Of a stretch of 64,000 nt of DNA, positions 1 through 17,700 are shown piece by piece. Position numbers and translations under genes: made by a program. Origin of the DNA: Muraenolepis orangiensis (lineage: Eukaryota > Chordata > Actinopteri > Gadiformes > Muraenolepididae); contig CM051002.1 of assembly GCA_027704905.1 (NCBI GenBank), positions 13,445,930-13,509,929 of the forward strand. Direction: 5' to 3'. The notes beneath the pieces are model-generated. The model had not been told where the DNA came from. It was given only the letters and a program-made list of their open reading frames with translations, and did not search any database. Each line of letters starts with the position of its first letter. The first letter of the stretch is position 1.

Positions 1-3000
1 TGTAAGCGGCATGACTGAAAAATGTTTCCATTTTCCAAAAAATAAACTGATTGTATCTCCTATGTCTAAACGTTGCACTGTATCACCGCAGTCCAGTTAC
101 ATGAGCAACTATGTCGTATTTATCTGAATAATCAACATTTCGTTTACTTGTAATAAAGACTGTTATTTAGGCCCACAACACAAAGACGAAAGTGGATATA
201 ACATAATATAGTAACAGTATGTGGAATACACTTAATACCCTAATATTGTATAGTGGATAATAACCTATGTGCATCTATGTGGCTGCTGGTACACGCCTTG
301 GGTTATTGCTACAACACCTGTGACAGTCTGTGATACAGACGAGTTGGAATACAATAATAATGGTATTGTGTGTGTCTTTCAGATTCGTGAGGAACACATC
401 ATTAGGGCTAACGATTTTGGTTAAAAGACTCGCTCAATAATTTCTTAAACGGTACACCGTTCAATCACAACACACGTTACAAGCCATAAACAATGATCAA
501 TCAGGTCTATATATATATATATACACGTGTGTGTGTGATGGTAATATGAATAATGTTTAATCTGGGAATTACTAACGTTGAGCTGTGTTGAGCAATCGCC
601 GTTTTTAGGTTTTTAGATCGGGGGTAGTTCTGTTTACAAAAGACTGCGCTAACGATAGCCCGTTAGCGTTTAAACCTTTGCGTGATTTTACACAACATTG
701 TGGTGCACTGAACGTCGTCGGGATTACGGTACTTTACGCACCGTACGGTACTTTATTTTGCTTTGTTTGAATAAATGAGAAGATTACACCTGGGTTATTC
801 CAACGATACGTGTCGACATTTCCGATCGCAAGGCTCAGCTAACGTAGCTAAGCAGCCAGAAGTGTACAAAAACTGCTCCGCTAGCTAGGAGACTAGCGCT
901 GTAAACCGCCTACAAAAACCCCCTTTACTTAACCAGACTCAATGCCTCACATTGACTTGTTGGTGTTACAACAACGGCTTATTGTGAGAAACGAAAGTCT
1001 TACCTACTTATGGGTGTTAAATCAATATATGTTCCTGACAAATGTTAGTGGCCTTCTTCTTTGCTGAATAACTGCGAGACTGACTGTTGTTGGGTTTGCT
1101 TGGGGCAGGCGGTGGTGCGGGAGTCTCGGGCCGGGTGGTGGTGCGGAAGTCTGGGGGTGGGGTGGGGGTGCGGGAGTCTGGGGGTGGGGTGGGGGGTGCG
1201 GGAGTCTGGGGGTGGGGTGGGGTGAACGTGGGGGCTGGATAACCATCCCTGGGTCGGCCACTTGTCAGACTGTAGACTCGAGGAGGCTCCTTAACTACGG
1301 CATTAAACATTTTTAAACTAGAATCTTAATATAGGAACAATACAAATTATAATAATCATATCATATCCTGATATTTATTTTCATGTTCCTCTTCCTAACC
1401 TAACTTCTGTTTCAATTCAATTTCTGAAGACTAACAATTGCAACCACAGCATGTTTGTTATGAAGTCATTTGTCTATTTATATATATATCCGTGGCGGCT
1501 GGTGGTTGTAAAAGTAGGGGAGGAAGGAAGGTTATCTTGGTGAAGTTTGGTGGTGGGTGGGGTAGTGGGTGGGGATGTCAGTGAGGGCATGTAAAACACA
1601 TTTGAAGCAGCATAAGGGTTTATGGTTTTGTATAACTATGAGCTATAATCAGAGGTACATTGTACTGCTTACAACCGTCTCTTCTTTGTCTTAACATAAA
1701 TAAACCAGCTCTTATTTAGAGATTACTGAAGTCTGACCTGGTGTCCTAATCCTAATAGGAGGAATAGATCAATCTAAGACCAGTTTGAGAAATATAAAAG
1801 GGAATCAAGTTTTCTTTTCGAACTTACTGCTATCTCAAGAGCAGATCAGTGCAGTGACAGAAATCACTTGTATTGAATTGAGATTGGGGTGAGACAAGAA
1901 TAAGTATATTTCTTAGAAGCAGAATTTAAGAACATTTTCAAAATGTTGTTTTGAAACAACAGTGGTTGTTGTTCGTTAACTTTAAGTGAACTTATTGCAG
2001 TTTCCTGTATTCTGTAATGTGTTAGCTAAATATGCAATGATATGTCAATTGTTAGATTGTTGTAACAATCTACATGTTTTTACCTTTTAAATTGGCTAAA
2101 CAAATTTGACCATTTTTTCTTTTTTCCAACAGGTGATGAAATGAAAATGCTAATAAGGGCATGACATTAAGGCTATAATTGTTGTTCTATATTGTATGTA
2201 CTGTGCAGTACATTACCTTTACAATTAACTTACTCTGTACTCAACTGTTAGCAACCAAGTTGAATTTCATCCACTAGGACTTTAGAAGAAATTTCAATCA
2301 CAAAAGTTCATAGGAAAAACTGTTTCTGAAATATTTCCAGTAGACTATATGCTATACTCAACTATGCAATACTATACTATACAAACTATACTATAAACAA
2401 CCATATATATACTACCTACTATATACTATACGGTATACAACTATATACTTTAACAATACTACAGTGTACAGTAATATATATTATGTTATAGCGACCACAG
2501 GCGTACGCTGCAGGGGCGCAAAGACTGGTCGTGGTCGTGAGGGTTCGTTGGGTTGTAGCAGTTAATAAACGTTGATTCTGGAATCGTGCAGTGTATTATA
2601 TTGCACATCACAACTGAAGTACTGCTTTAGTCTCTCTTGCCGTGACGCTCGCTACAATATCATTCATATCAACTCTAAGTTTAAGGCAACTGAATGTAGT
2701 AGAAACCCTTCTTGATTTTCAATTTTGTGATCTAAACATTCCTGTGCATTATTTCCGCTCTCTGCCCCAGTGGTGAACTAAAGAGTGAGAGTGTGCAAAT
2801 CCCGCTCAACCATAACTGTGACTGCTGCACCAGCTGAATATGGAGCAGACTCATAAAAGAGAACAAATTGCCCCCTTATCATTCAATTGCATCCTGCATT
2901 ATCAACCTGGGTTTAGAGATCTATCTATTATGTAGTCTATTATTGTCTGGTCTGGTTGTCAAATGTATTGATAGAAGTCTCGCAAGTGTATATGTATTTT

Positions 3001-3798
3001 TAAGGCTTAAGGTAATGTGAAAGGTGTCATTTTAAAATAGGGATACTGGAAATCTGGAGAACTCGCGCACACACATATACAAGCGCAAGAACAGCTAAAG
3101 GGAAAAGGTGAGCGTTGTGTAAAACAGCTGACTCAGCTGACTTTATTCAGGCCTGGTTAGGGTGAGGGATCCAAAACAGTTGTGATACAGTGGTGAGTCC
3201 ACCAGGTTAGAGTTGGCTTCTAAGTATGCAATATAAGATATCACGGTCTATATAACAAAATACAGGCATTTCTTGAATATCTTGTATAGTTCCATTATTA
3301 TCTTGCCTGATATATAGTATCACTGGATTGAAAAAATACTAAACTGTAATGTTTACAGGCAATAGAAAGATCAGTGTTACAATCACTTAGAACACATCCT
3401 TTTTTTCTCTTCAGTGAAAGGGAGAAAGTAGGATTATTTGTTGCTCGTCTGCCAAATGGTCAATTGTTAGCAGTAGTTGGCCTTAACCCTTAAGTTAATA
3501 TCATTATTGTTGCTCAAGTTATATTTGAGAAAAAGTCATGATCAACGGTCCAAAGCATCTCCAAGTAAACCTATGTTTCTTAAATTATCCTGAGAGTAAC
3601 TCTACATGGCATCACAAATTAGCGTCTGTCCTTACTTTAATTATCCACGTTACAGAGACCTTACAACTATTCTGTTCTGGTCTATGAGGTGACACAAAGT
3701 AAACAGTCGAAAGAAGAAAGAAAAAAAAGAATCAATTATAGACACACTGGTCAGCTGGCTGATGTTATATACTTGTATGTCTGCTGCTCTGAGCATGT
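1..3798. other. Intergenic stretch without a recognisable gene
   Basis: I see no splice-supported coding sequence here. The stretch is mostly A+T-rich, with short TA runs (about 510-525 and 1480-1490), a G-rich minisatellite (listed separately) and tracts of short TATAC-type repeats near 2340-2480. A segment at about 2484-2660 has TGTT...TACA-like ends and an internal AATAAA. It could be a solo LTR, but no target-site duplication was found. Confidence 0.6.
1104..1240. repeat. G-rich minisatellite, about 3-4 units
   Basis: Tandem units of roughly 27-35 bp built on GTGCGGGAGTCTGGGGGTGG and GGGGTGGGG. The plus strand carries many runs of 3-5 G, so G-quadruplex formation is plausible. The Pro-rich open frames on the opposite strand are a by-product of the repeat. 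Confidence 0.8.
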
Positions 3799-9226
<5,428 letters not shown>

Positions 9227-11470
9227 CTATAAGTCATCAAAACACGGCAGCCAAAAGGTCTGAAAACAACAACAAAACAACAACAAAGAAAGAGTTGCAT
9301 TAGTTGTCTATTTGTGGATGTACGGTATACCAAGGTGAACCGTTTGTATATAATTCAGGATCTCACCATGTTAGTGCAGGCACTGGCAAATGTCATGTAT
9401 CGTGGGTTGAACTGCAGAGCATTGATAGGGCCAGAGTGTTTCCCATCCAGCACAGCCACCTTCATGCCACTCTCGGTGCTCCACATGTGGACTCTCCCAT
9501 CTTCTGAGCCTGCCCATCACGATGCACACAAACACAGCATTTTGTGAATCCAAAAGATGTTGGTATTTAGAAAATAGATAATACGTTTGCCAGGTAATTC
9601 CGGGGGCTTACCAATCATGACAAACTTGGAATCTGGAGTGAAGCAGGCCTGCAGAGAAACACCATTGCTGTTGTTGTAACCCTTAAATAAACAAAGGCAT
9701 GTCAACACATTTTGACAACAACTATATACCATAATGCAACTGTGTGCAAGTGATTATTTGCTTTTTGGTAATACTATACTCATTACTATACATCTCTTAC
9801 AGAAAAAGTGTGCAGCACCGATCCATTGAAAGCATTGAGGATGCAGATTGCGCCACCATTGGTCGAGATGAGGATCTGATTCCCATCATTGCTGAATGAG
9901 AGTCCAGTCCACTCACATACACGATTAAACCTGGTCTCAAAGAATGCAAATGGACCCTTTATCAGCAAAAGAAAAAAAATTATTAGAAAATAATGTTACT
10001 TTAGGATGGATTCACTGAAGTTGCATGAAAACATCAATATAACCGAATAATCAATTTTTTAAAGACCAATCCTAACCCTATAGTCTGCATCATGGTTACA
10101 GGTTATTAATTCAAACAGTTAAAATTTCACTTTAACATGAGCAAAAGCTATCCACGCTCACAAGACGATCGTTTTAATGCCATCGTTTAATGTGTTACCT
10201 TGTCGAAAGCGCGGAGGTCGTACAATTTAATTGTCTCAGATTCTACACCTGCGGCAAATATCTGCCCTTCAGGGTCAAAGGAGCACACAGGCTTCCCCAA
10301 TGGATTAGTGACGCCCTGAAACACATGCATTACACACTCAAATATAGGTTGTATTATAATAGAACCAGAGGACTGCACAACATAGACAATGCCATTAAGC
10401 ACATATGACGCTGACGATGTTTGAACACCTACATTAAAACATCAATTAATGTTGACATACCCAAATTGATACATAGTTTCCTACTAAACTATTTATACTT
10501 TATAATTACTGAATTGTCATTCAAGCTGTATTATAAGAACAAATATATAGTCTTTTCAAGACTACTCACCTGACAATTTTGAGCGCGCAAATCCCAAATC
10601 CGAATGGTTTTGTCCAATGAACCGGAGATAAATGTGTCATCCACTGGTGACATTGAAAGAGCCACAACCCTGAGAGAATCCACAAACAATATTCAGATAT
10701 TCATGCGCAATCTTAACTTCCAGCCGTCCATCCCTGGATGATGCTCACAGTGAATGCAAACATTTGGTATTTTCCCAGAAAACTACTTCATCTGTGAAAT
10801 CAGTAATTAAATCACAGTCTTAACCATCCCCAGTGATGGTTGGTTCTTACCTCGCAGTGTGACCATGGAAATAACGTATATACTTATTGTCATTGAGACA
10901 TAGGAATCTGATGGTATCTGTGAATCAACATAGTGGATCGTTTAATAGCTGGAAAGCGAAACAATCTGTATATGAATTGCACTTTGGCTGCTTGAAAGTG
11001 ATGCAGTCATTGGTTGTATACACGAAGTGCACTCAGTTCAGTTTACCGTCTAGTTTGTTGGAGCTGTAGACCGCCGTGGCGGAGTCTCTGGGGGTGTAGC
11101 GGATGAGGTCCACTCCGTACTTCTTACTGTATAGAGTCCGATTGGGCCTACACATTTGGATTCACATTGACCACAACGGCATCAGAAGGCAGCGGTTTAT
11201 TCCCATAGTTAAACAAGCAGTCGTCCACAGGTATACCTGTATACATGAGATACATGTAAATAACATGTGATGACAATCGATTATGTATTGATGTATTCCC
11301 ATATCTTACGTTCCATCTCGGATGTCATACAACACAATAGAGTCGTCGTCACTGCTTGATATTGCACTTTCGCCATCCGGGCTGTAATCCACGCAATTCA
11401 CTTTTTCCGAGTTTTCTCGATACGTCCTCGCAACCCTAAAACTTCTTAACAAACTATCTGTTATTCTCAT
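9227..11470 (-). CDS. wdr82-like: WDR82-like WD40 protein (diverged paralogue)
   Basis: WDR82 recruits SET1 H3K4 methyltransferase complexes to Ser5-phosphorylated RNA polymerase II and is also a PP1/PNUTS complex subunit in the nucleus. Nine exons splice in frame: 11310-11470, 11047-11147, 10851-10917, 10570-10669, 10199-10315, 9801-9956, 9612-9681, 9367-9509, 9227-9259. Total 948 nt (315 aa; WDR82 is about 313). Seven-blade propeller signatures are clear: SSSDDDSIVLYD, SMSPVDDTFISGSLDKTIRIWDLR, KPVCSFDPEGQIFAAG, GSEDGRVHMW and the terminal FWLP. The start MRITDSLLRSFRVAR matches the WDR82 N-terminus. Conservative differences run through all blades, unusual because WDR82 is normally almost invariant among vertebrates. 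I therefore infer a diverged paralogue rather than the canonical gene. It is head to head with rpusd4. Confidence 0.9.
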
Positions 11471-11783
11471 GGTTGCACGCCAGTTCTTAACGCCATCAAA
11501 AGGTGGACAGTATTACAGGCATGGCGCTAAAAGACAACATCAACACATGAGGATAATGAATGGGGGGCCAAAGGAGTGTTGGATTTCTGTCAAATAATCC
11601 ATTGGATGGGCGGTGTCTTTGCGGCATTCAAAGCGCATAGGACAACCGGGTAGCGGTATATATAAAACGAGTTCACCTATTTACAGAAAGGGGAAATGAC
11701 GAACGGGGACAGGAACTAAGCACATGGGGGTTGTCTAAACAACGTTCCCCATTCCAATAAACGGTGTCGGTATTGGTATCACG
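11471..11783. promoter_or_regulatory. Shared bidirectional promoter region (wdr82-like / rpusd4)
   Basis: Only 313 bp separate the two divergent start codons, so both promoters and 5'UTRs must lie here or overlap. There is no TATA box in a convincing position except an A+T-rich TATATAAAA at 11658-11666 oriented toward rpusd4. Promoter assignment is inferred from geometry. Confidence 0.6.
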
Positions 11784-13863
11784 ATGAACGGGTGCAGAGC
11801 AGTCGTCGACCGTTACTCTAAGAATTGGAGATACGTACGAAATGTAATACTAGTTGTTGGTCGCAAAGCTAATACAATAAACAGCCACATGACTTCGGAT
11901 GTAGCGCGTGCTCTTTCGCGGACACATACCACCGCTAATCACATCCCGAGTCCCGAACCTGACGAGAGAACAACTCCCCTGAGAGCCATTGACCTTGCAA
12001 AAAAGATTCGGCAAGAGAAGAGGGAAGAAGAGAGAGCCTCCAAAACGACCCCAACAACCCCTCAGGAAAAGAGGCTCTCTGAATTAAAACAGTTCACTCA
12101 GCAACTACAAAATGTGCATCCCAATGTGTTGGCTAAACATCTCCATAAGACTATATTGTTCCAGAATAAGGATGTGATTGTGATCAACAAACCCTATGGG
12201 ATTCCTATCGGAGGTAAACAAATACACTTGTATATGTAATAATGTGTACCGAATGGAATATGGAATATTACGAAATGTAATATATTGTTACGCGTATGAT
12301 AAATGTATACTTAAATCTCCTCAGATCACGGAGGTGGCACATGTATTTCCTCGGTTCTGCCGATTCTTGTCAAAATGATGGATGGAGCAAAGAGCCACTC
12401 TGAGCTCCTGCCCTGTCTTGGTCTGGAAAAGGAGGTGACAGGAACTCTACTCCTGGCAAGGAGCCAGGAGGTAGTGGATAACATAGTTTACCTTCACAAA
12501 TATAATCAAGTACAGAGAAAATACTGGTAAGAGCCGAGGCAGGGGTGACATTACTATGCGTTATGTAATGTTATGTACTATTGTAATGTTCTTTGTCTTT
12601 TCTGCAGGGCCGTCACTGTAGGTGTTCCTGTACCTTCCGAGGGAGTGATTGACATCCCACTGATGGAGCGAGAGATTACAGGCACGAGGCATCATTTCAA
12701 GGTGACTTAGTCAGTGACCACCATGGTGCGTTGCTGAAAAACAGTTACTGTCAATTTCTTGTGGGACAACTCTCCACATTTTTATCAGTTTAAAGTGCTT
12801 GTGAAAACCCCAGTGCGGCAGCCGTGTGGGAGATGTTAAAGTCGGGCCACGTTCAAGCCACCAAGGGCTTGAACACAAAGTCAAATGCCTTTTATCTCAA
12901 GTATTCTAATGGAATCTACCAAATGTTGTACCAAATCATTGGTATTTTTGTATAACTTTTTAGTTTTTGCCAGATGGGACTAAGTCCTACGTTTCGGCTC
13001 AATGACACGGGAGAGGGGGTCAGCCGAATTCGTGCCAATCGACAAGCCAGCAGTGCTGTGACCAAGTACCGTGTTCTGGATAGCAGGGCCGGCTGCAGCC
13101 TTGTGGAGCTCCAGCCACTGACCGGTATGAGGAATTGTCTATTATTGTATTGTTTGTGGTCAATCATGTTTTTAGATGTGCGACTGCTCGGCCCCGACAT
13201 GTAAAGTCTGTGAGACGTATGGGTCATTTCTAAGGCCTTATTCTATGCACTCCCATGTCCCTGCTGTGATGTCCTAGGAGTGAAGCACCAGATTCGAGTG
13301 CATTTGGCATCTGCTCTGGGTTGTCCCATACTTGGCGATCATAAACATTCCTGCTCGAGTAAACTGGCACCTCAGGTAAGTTAATTATGTCATGGGGAAA
13401 TAAAAAAAATAATTACCCAGGGGTTTATCGGTAGGTAAACCACCAATTGTTCACCCCATGTAAACATTTGCATACTGGTGGTGTTTGTCAGACTACACTG
13501 AGGAGCAGATACAATTTAAGATAAACTTATGGGTAACCTTTTATGCTACTGTAACATGAGCTTGTGTTTTCACTGTAGTTCAGTCATTTTATTAGAAACA
13601 CGCAAAAAGTCTTATGTTCAGTAACTGAAAAAAAATAAAAGATGGATTTTTATTCTTAGAAATTGCCAGAAAATGTGCTGGGAAAGCTGGGATTGGACAA
13701 GAGCAAGACCCGTCATCTTCCTCTTCACCTGCATGCCCGCCAGATGGTTTTGCCCGGAAACAACAGTCACCCAGAGATCAGAGTGGTCTGCCCCATGCCA
13801 AAGTACTTTGCCAAAGTGCTTCATAGACTGGAGTTAGTATTTCCTGATGAAGATCTTAAATAA
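11784..13863 (+). CDS. rpusd4: RPUSD4-type mitochondrial RNA pseudouridine synthase, catalytic motif altered
   Basis: RPUSD4 pseudouridylates mitochondrial 16S rRNA and tRNA in mitochondrial RNA granules. Six exons splice in frame: 11784-12213, 12325-12526, 12608-12701, 12974-13124, 13278-13375, 13660-13863. Total 1179 nt (392 aa). Family features are HPNVLAKHL, VIVINKPYGIP, QRKYWAVTVGVP, SLVELQPLTGVKHQIRVHL, CPILGDHKHS and RHLPLHLHARQM. The N-terminal 100 residues are basic and could be a transit peptide. The odd point is the catalytic loop. The family consensus HRLDKETTG is here CLGLEKEVTG, so the active-site Asp is Glu and the preceding His-Arg is lost (about residues 176-185, exon 2). All splice junctions and the rest of the fold are intact. 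Either the enzyme is inactive or scaffolding-only, as suspected for RPUSD3, or an intact paralogue exists elsewhere. AATAAA lies at about 13917. Confidence 0.9.
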
Positions 13864-14731
13864 AGAACCTGCTGCCACTTGCCTAATTTGAAAAGTGATA
13901 TGGTTTTTTCATGGGTAAATAAACTTAAATGTTTTTTGAATTATACTTATATAGATCTATAAAAGTGTAGGGTCATCTTTGAGTTGTACTACTGTTTTGC
14001 TAAACAATACTAAATGGGACAACTAATTCAGATTTCTTGCTGTCGCCACAGATGTCTCTCGATGTGTACAAAAGCACTGCTACTTGCCACAAAACCTTTC
14101 AATGCTTACTGCAAAAGTTTGCTATATGTAACAAACTAGTGAATAGCAATTATGTTACAAAAACATATCAAGTTTATTTTCTTAAAATTGACCTGAGAGC
14201 AAAACGTGTTACAGTTCCTAAAGCACTTTACCTTTTTTGATTTAACACCACTTAAATGTTTAGAAGCATTAGAAGAATGGCACTAAGAATTGTACTGAAT
14301 TTCAATTAATACATACAGCGGAACAAAAATGCAATACATGTTCTTAATTGGGCAGACCAGTCCGTTTCTGTCTATAATGACCACTGGCGGCTGAACAGGA
14401 GTATGACATGGTTAAAAGGTCAGAGTGGAAGGAAAAGGCCAATTATCTCCATAAAGATAAATAATCAGGTTTTCTGCGCAACTCATTACAGTCCTCATGT
14501 GATAGCAATCAGGCCGATGGCCTTCTGCACTTTTCCACCTCAAAAGTTTCAGTTTGGTAGGTTGTGCGCTGTGTAGGTCTGTGGTGTTCCGACGAGGAGG
14601 TCAGCCCCCCCCCCCCCCTGTATTGCCCATATTTCACATATCACTTGAGGCAGCAGCATCTCGACTTGAGATTGATCTGCAGCCGCGCTACATTTGCACC
14701 ACAGTCAGTGCTTTTAGGCAACAGGTCAACT
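13864..14731. other. Intergenic region between rpusd4 and qrich1 (convergent 3' ends)
   Basis: Holds both 3'UTRs. A poly(C) run lies at about 14606-14619. CCACTGGCGGCTG at about 14381 resembles the TIR tip of the hAT-type elements found further right, but no second end was located. No gene is visible. Confidence 0.6.
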
Positions 14732-17700
14732 TCAGTTCCCATGCGTAGGGCCAACAATCTCCTGGATTTCTCGAACGACGATGATGCGCGCGAGCATCTG
14801 CTCCACTTGTTGACTGGTGATGGGCTGTGTGGAGTACCATATGGGGCTGTTGGGCGCCACCACGGGCTCCGGGGTCAGGTAGTAGGCGTCATTGCGTCCT
14901 TTGGCACTCTGAGGGCTGGGACAGATGGAGAATGGAGTTTGTTTTACAAAAAAAGAAAACAACAAGGTGCTATTTGTGGACATTACCCAGACACTGGGAA
15001 CAATAAAGAGCGACGCCACTCACCATTTGAAGAGATAAAAGTCGTACAACTTAATAGGACAGCGAAGAGGGTTTTCGGGATCCTCCGCCTGTTCGTTATA
15101 CATGTCGTCGGCCACTGAAAACACCACGTCAGGAAATTGGGGTCAGCGTCACAGGATGGGCGAACATGGTGAAACAGACGTCAATGCACAATGTCAAACC
15201 TTTCTGGCCCAGGTGGTGTGGCCCTTGGCCTTTCAGGAAGCGAATACTCGTGGACTTGTCCTTGGAATTCGAGGGGTTCTTCTTGGTGTGTCTCAGCACC
15301 TTGGAGAAGGACACCTTCATGTGCTGCTCAGCGGTCGTCAAATGGAAGTACCTGGTGGACCGCACGCAAACACACACGTTACAATTTAAATCAAAACATT
15401 TAATTACAAAATACGAAATACAACGCATCTGGTTGTGGTCCGCATGCGACCTACTTGGTGTTGAAAAACATTAAGGTGGTGAGTAAGGTGGCAGGTGAAT
15501 GGGCCCCCAGCTGCTTACAATCCCACAGCATCTCCTCAGTCACATGACTGGGGATCACGTACCCTGGATGGGGAGAGCGCACAAACACATGACATGACTA
15601 GCGGTCGCTTTTGAGTACAGACGGAGAGACAAACGATCTCGGAATCAGTGAATTTGTTCCTTACCTAAGGGATGGACACTTGGTCTCCAGCCATCCAAGA
15701 TTTTGTGCAAACACTGGGAGAAACGCACATAATATGGATCCGAGAAAACGTCATCCACGCGGCCGTTCTCCGAGAGATACTTGAGGGGGAAAAAAAAAAT
15801 TGTAATCTGTGTTTTGGTATGCTGTACTTTTACTCTACCATACCTAGTCGACTAGTGTAGTACTATGCATGGGAACACAAACCTTTTGGATACACAGAAA
15901 GACGTAATACAGGACGTCTGGAGCCAGCTGCTCCGAGTCTGTCCCGCGGGCCTCCTGTGTCATCAGGGCCAAGGCCAGGTTCAGCTCTGCCACGGCGCTG
16001 GACACCAGGTCCTCCTGGAAGTGCAGCGGCTGGCGTCCTGCCGACGGGAGAGGGGGAGGGGGAGACTTGCATACTTCAAGGAGTTTCCAGGAATGCACCT
16101 CATAATACACCCAGCTGTTTTCTTGAGATGTAGGTTTTGTTTGAACTATCATTCCTACTATCTTTTTTGTATAAACTTGCTCGTTTAGCACTTTCAGTCA
16201 ATGTGCAAATGCCAGCATGACTCACGGCCAATAGGGGCGAGCTTGGTCCGTACTTCTTTGGCAAGCTCTGCGTTTTTACGTTCGGCCCAGAAACGCCAGA
16301 CTTCTAAGCCTTCATCTGGCTTAAGGCAGACCGGAACTAAGAGCTCTACAGGGGGTTGGCCGTTGGACTGCACCTCTACCTGACCCTGCAGGAGACAGGA
16401 AGACAAGGAATGATCAGAAGAGAATCAATGTGAGAATGCAGTGGTATATTATGCAATTAATTTAGTTTTCGATTAGGATTGTATTCATAATGCAGGCTTT
16501 TTAGCATTATTATTAATATAATTATTTGCTTGTTTAAAACGAAATGCTAACGCTGTGAAAGATGAGATAATCACTGTTAAAACAGTGGCGTTATAGCCCC
16601 TCTCTGACCTGCAGATGGAGCTGTTGTCCATCTTGGCCCTCATGCTGGTTCTGCTGCTGCAGCTGCTGCTGCTGTGGATCCCAGATGTGCAGTGACTGTG
16701 TGGCGGTGCTGTACGCCCCGCCCAGGGTCTGCACCGCCACGGGGATGTGGATGTTGCCGTTCATGAACTGCGCCGGCAGCAGCGTCTGCAGCACCTCCTC
16801 CTGGGCCCGGGCCGACAGCTGCATGGTGGTCTTCAGCGGCGCCCCCTTGTCCTTGGGGGCGCCGGCGGCGGCCTGCAGCGCATTGCTAAACGCCTCCTGG
16901 GCTATGGCGATGTGGGTGACGCCCTGCTGCTGCGGCGTAGAGTACACCGGGATGGTCCACGTCTCTCCGGCGGGGCCCGTGATGGTGCCCGCCGTGCTGT
17001 ACAGCTGCCCGCTGTCCACTGTCAGCAAATCTGGCCGTATGGACACGTAGCTCTGCTGCTGTTGCTGCTGCTGCCCTTGGGGGATGGTCAACACGGTGGC
17101 CAGTTGCTGGCCCTGGGGAACGGCGTAGGACACTGACAGGGGGATGTCCACCTTCCGCTTCTTGGCCGGTTGGAGCACCGTGGGAGCGGTGCCGGCCCTC
17201 CTCGTGGCGATCTCCCTGGGAAGGCCCTGTTGCTGCACAGTGTTGGTGTCGATGGCCTGGATCTGGATCTGCTGGCCGTTGGGGAGTTGGATGTGTTGTC
17301 CGTCTTGTAGTTGAATGTGATGTCCGTCCTGCAGCTGAAAGTGTTGCCCGTCCTGCAGTTGGATGTGCTGTCCGTCTTGCAGCTGAAAATGTTGACCGTC
17401 GAGTTGAATGTGTTGGCCGTCCTGAAGTTGGATATGTTGTCCGTCTTGTATCTGTATGTGTTGTCCGTCCGGGAGCTGAATGTGATGCCCATCTTGGAGT
17501 TGAATTTGATGTCCGTCGTGTAACTGAATGTGTTGTCCATCTGGTAGTTGAATATGTTGTCCGTCTTGTAGCTGAATATGCTGTCCATCATGGAGTTGAA
17601 TATGTTGTCCTCCTGCTAAAGCTGCAACCAACTGAGCCTGAATCTGTAAGATACAGACAAAACACCATTGAAACAGCATCAAGTGAATGCAGAGCTGGGT

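Noticed and set aside
1490..1560. CGTGGCGGCTGGTGG resembling the hAT MITE tip
   Set aside because: First bases differ, no opposite end or target duplication was found; could be a decayed end but not supportable.
2484..2660. Possible solo LTR with TGTT...TACA-like ends and AATAAA
   Set aside because: No matching target duplication, no second copy in the window and imperfect terminal repeats.
17088..17591. 167-codon minus frame (NTFSY-type repeats)
   Set aside because: Shifted reading of the qrich1 octapeptide array.
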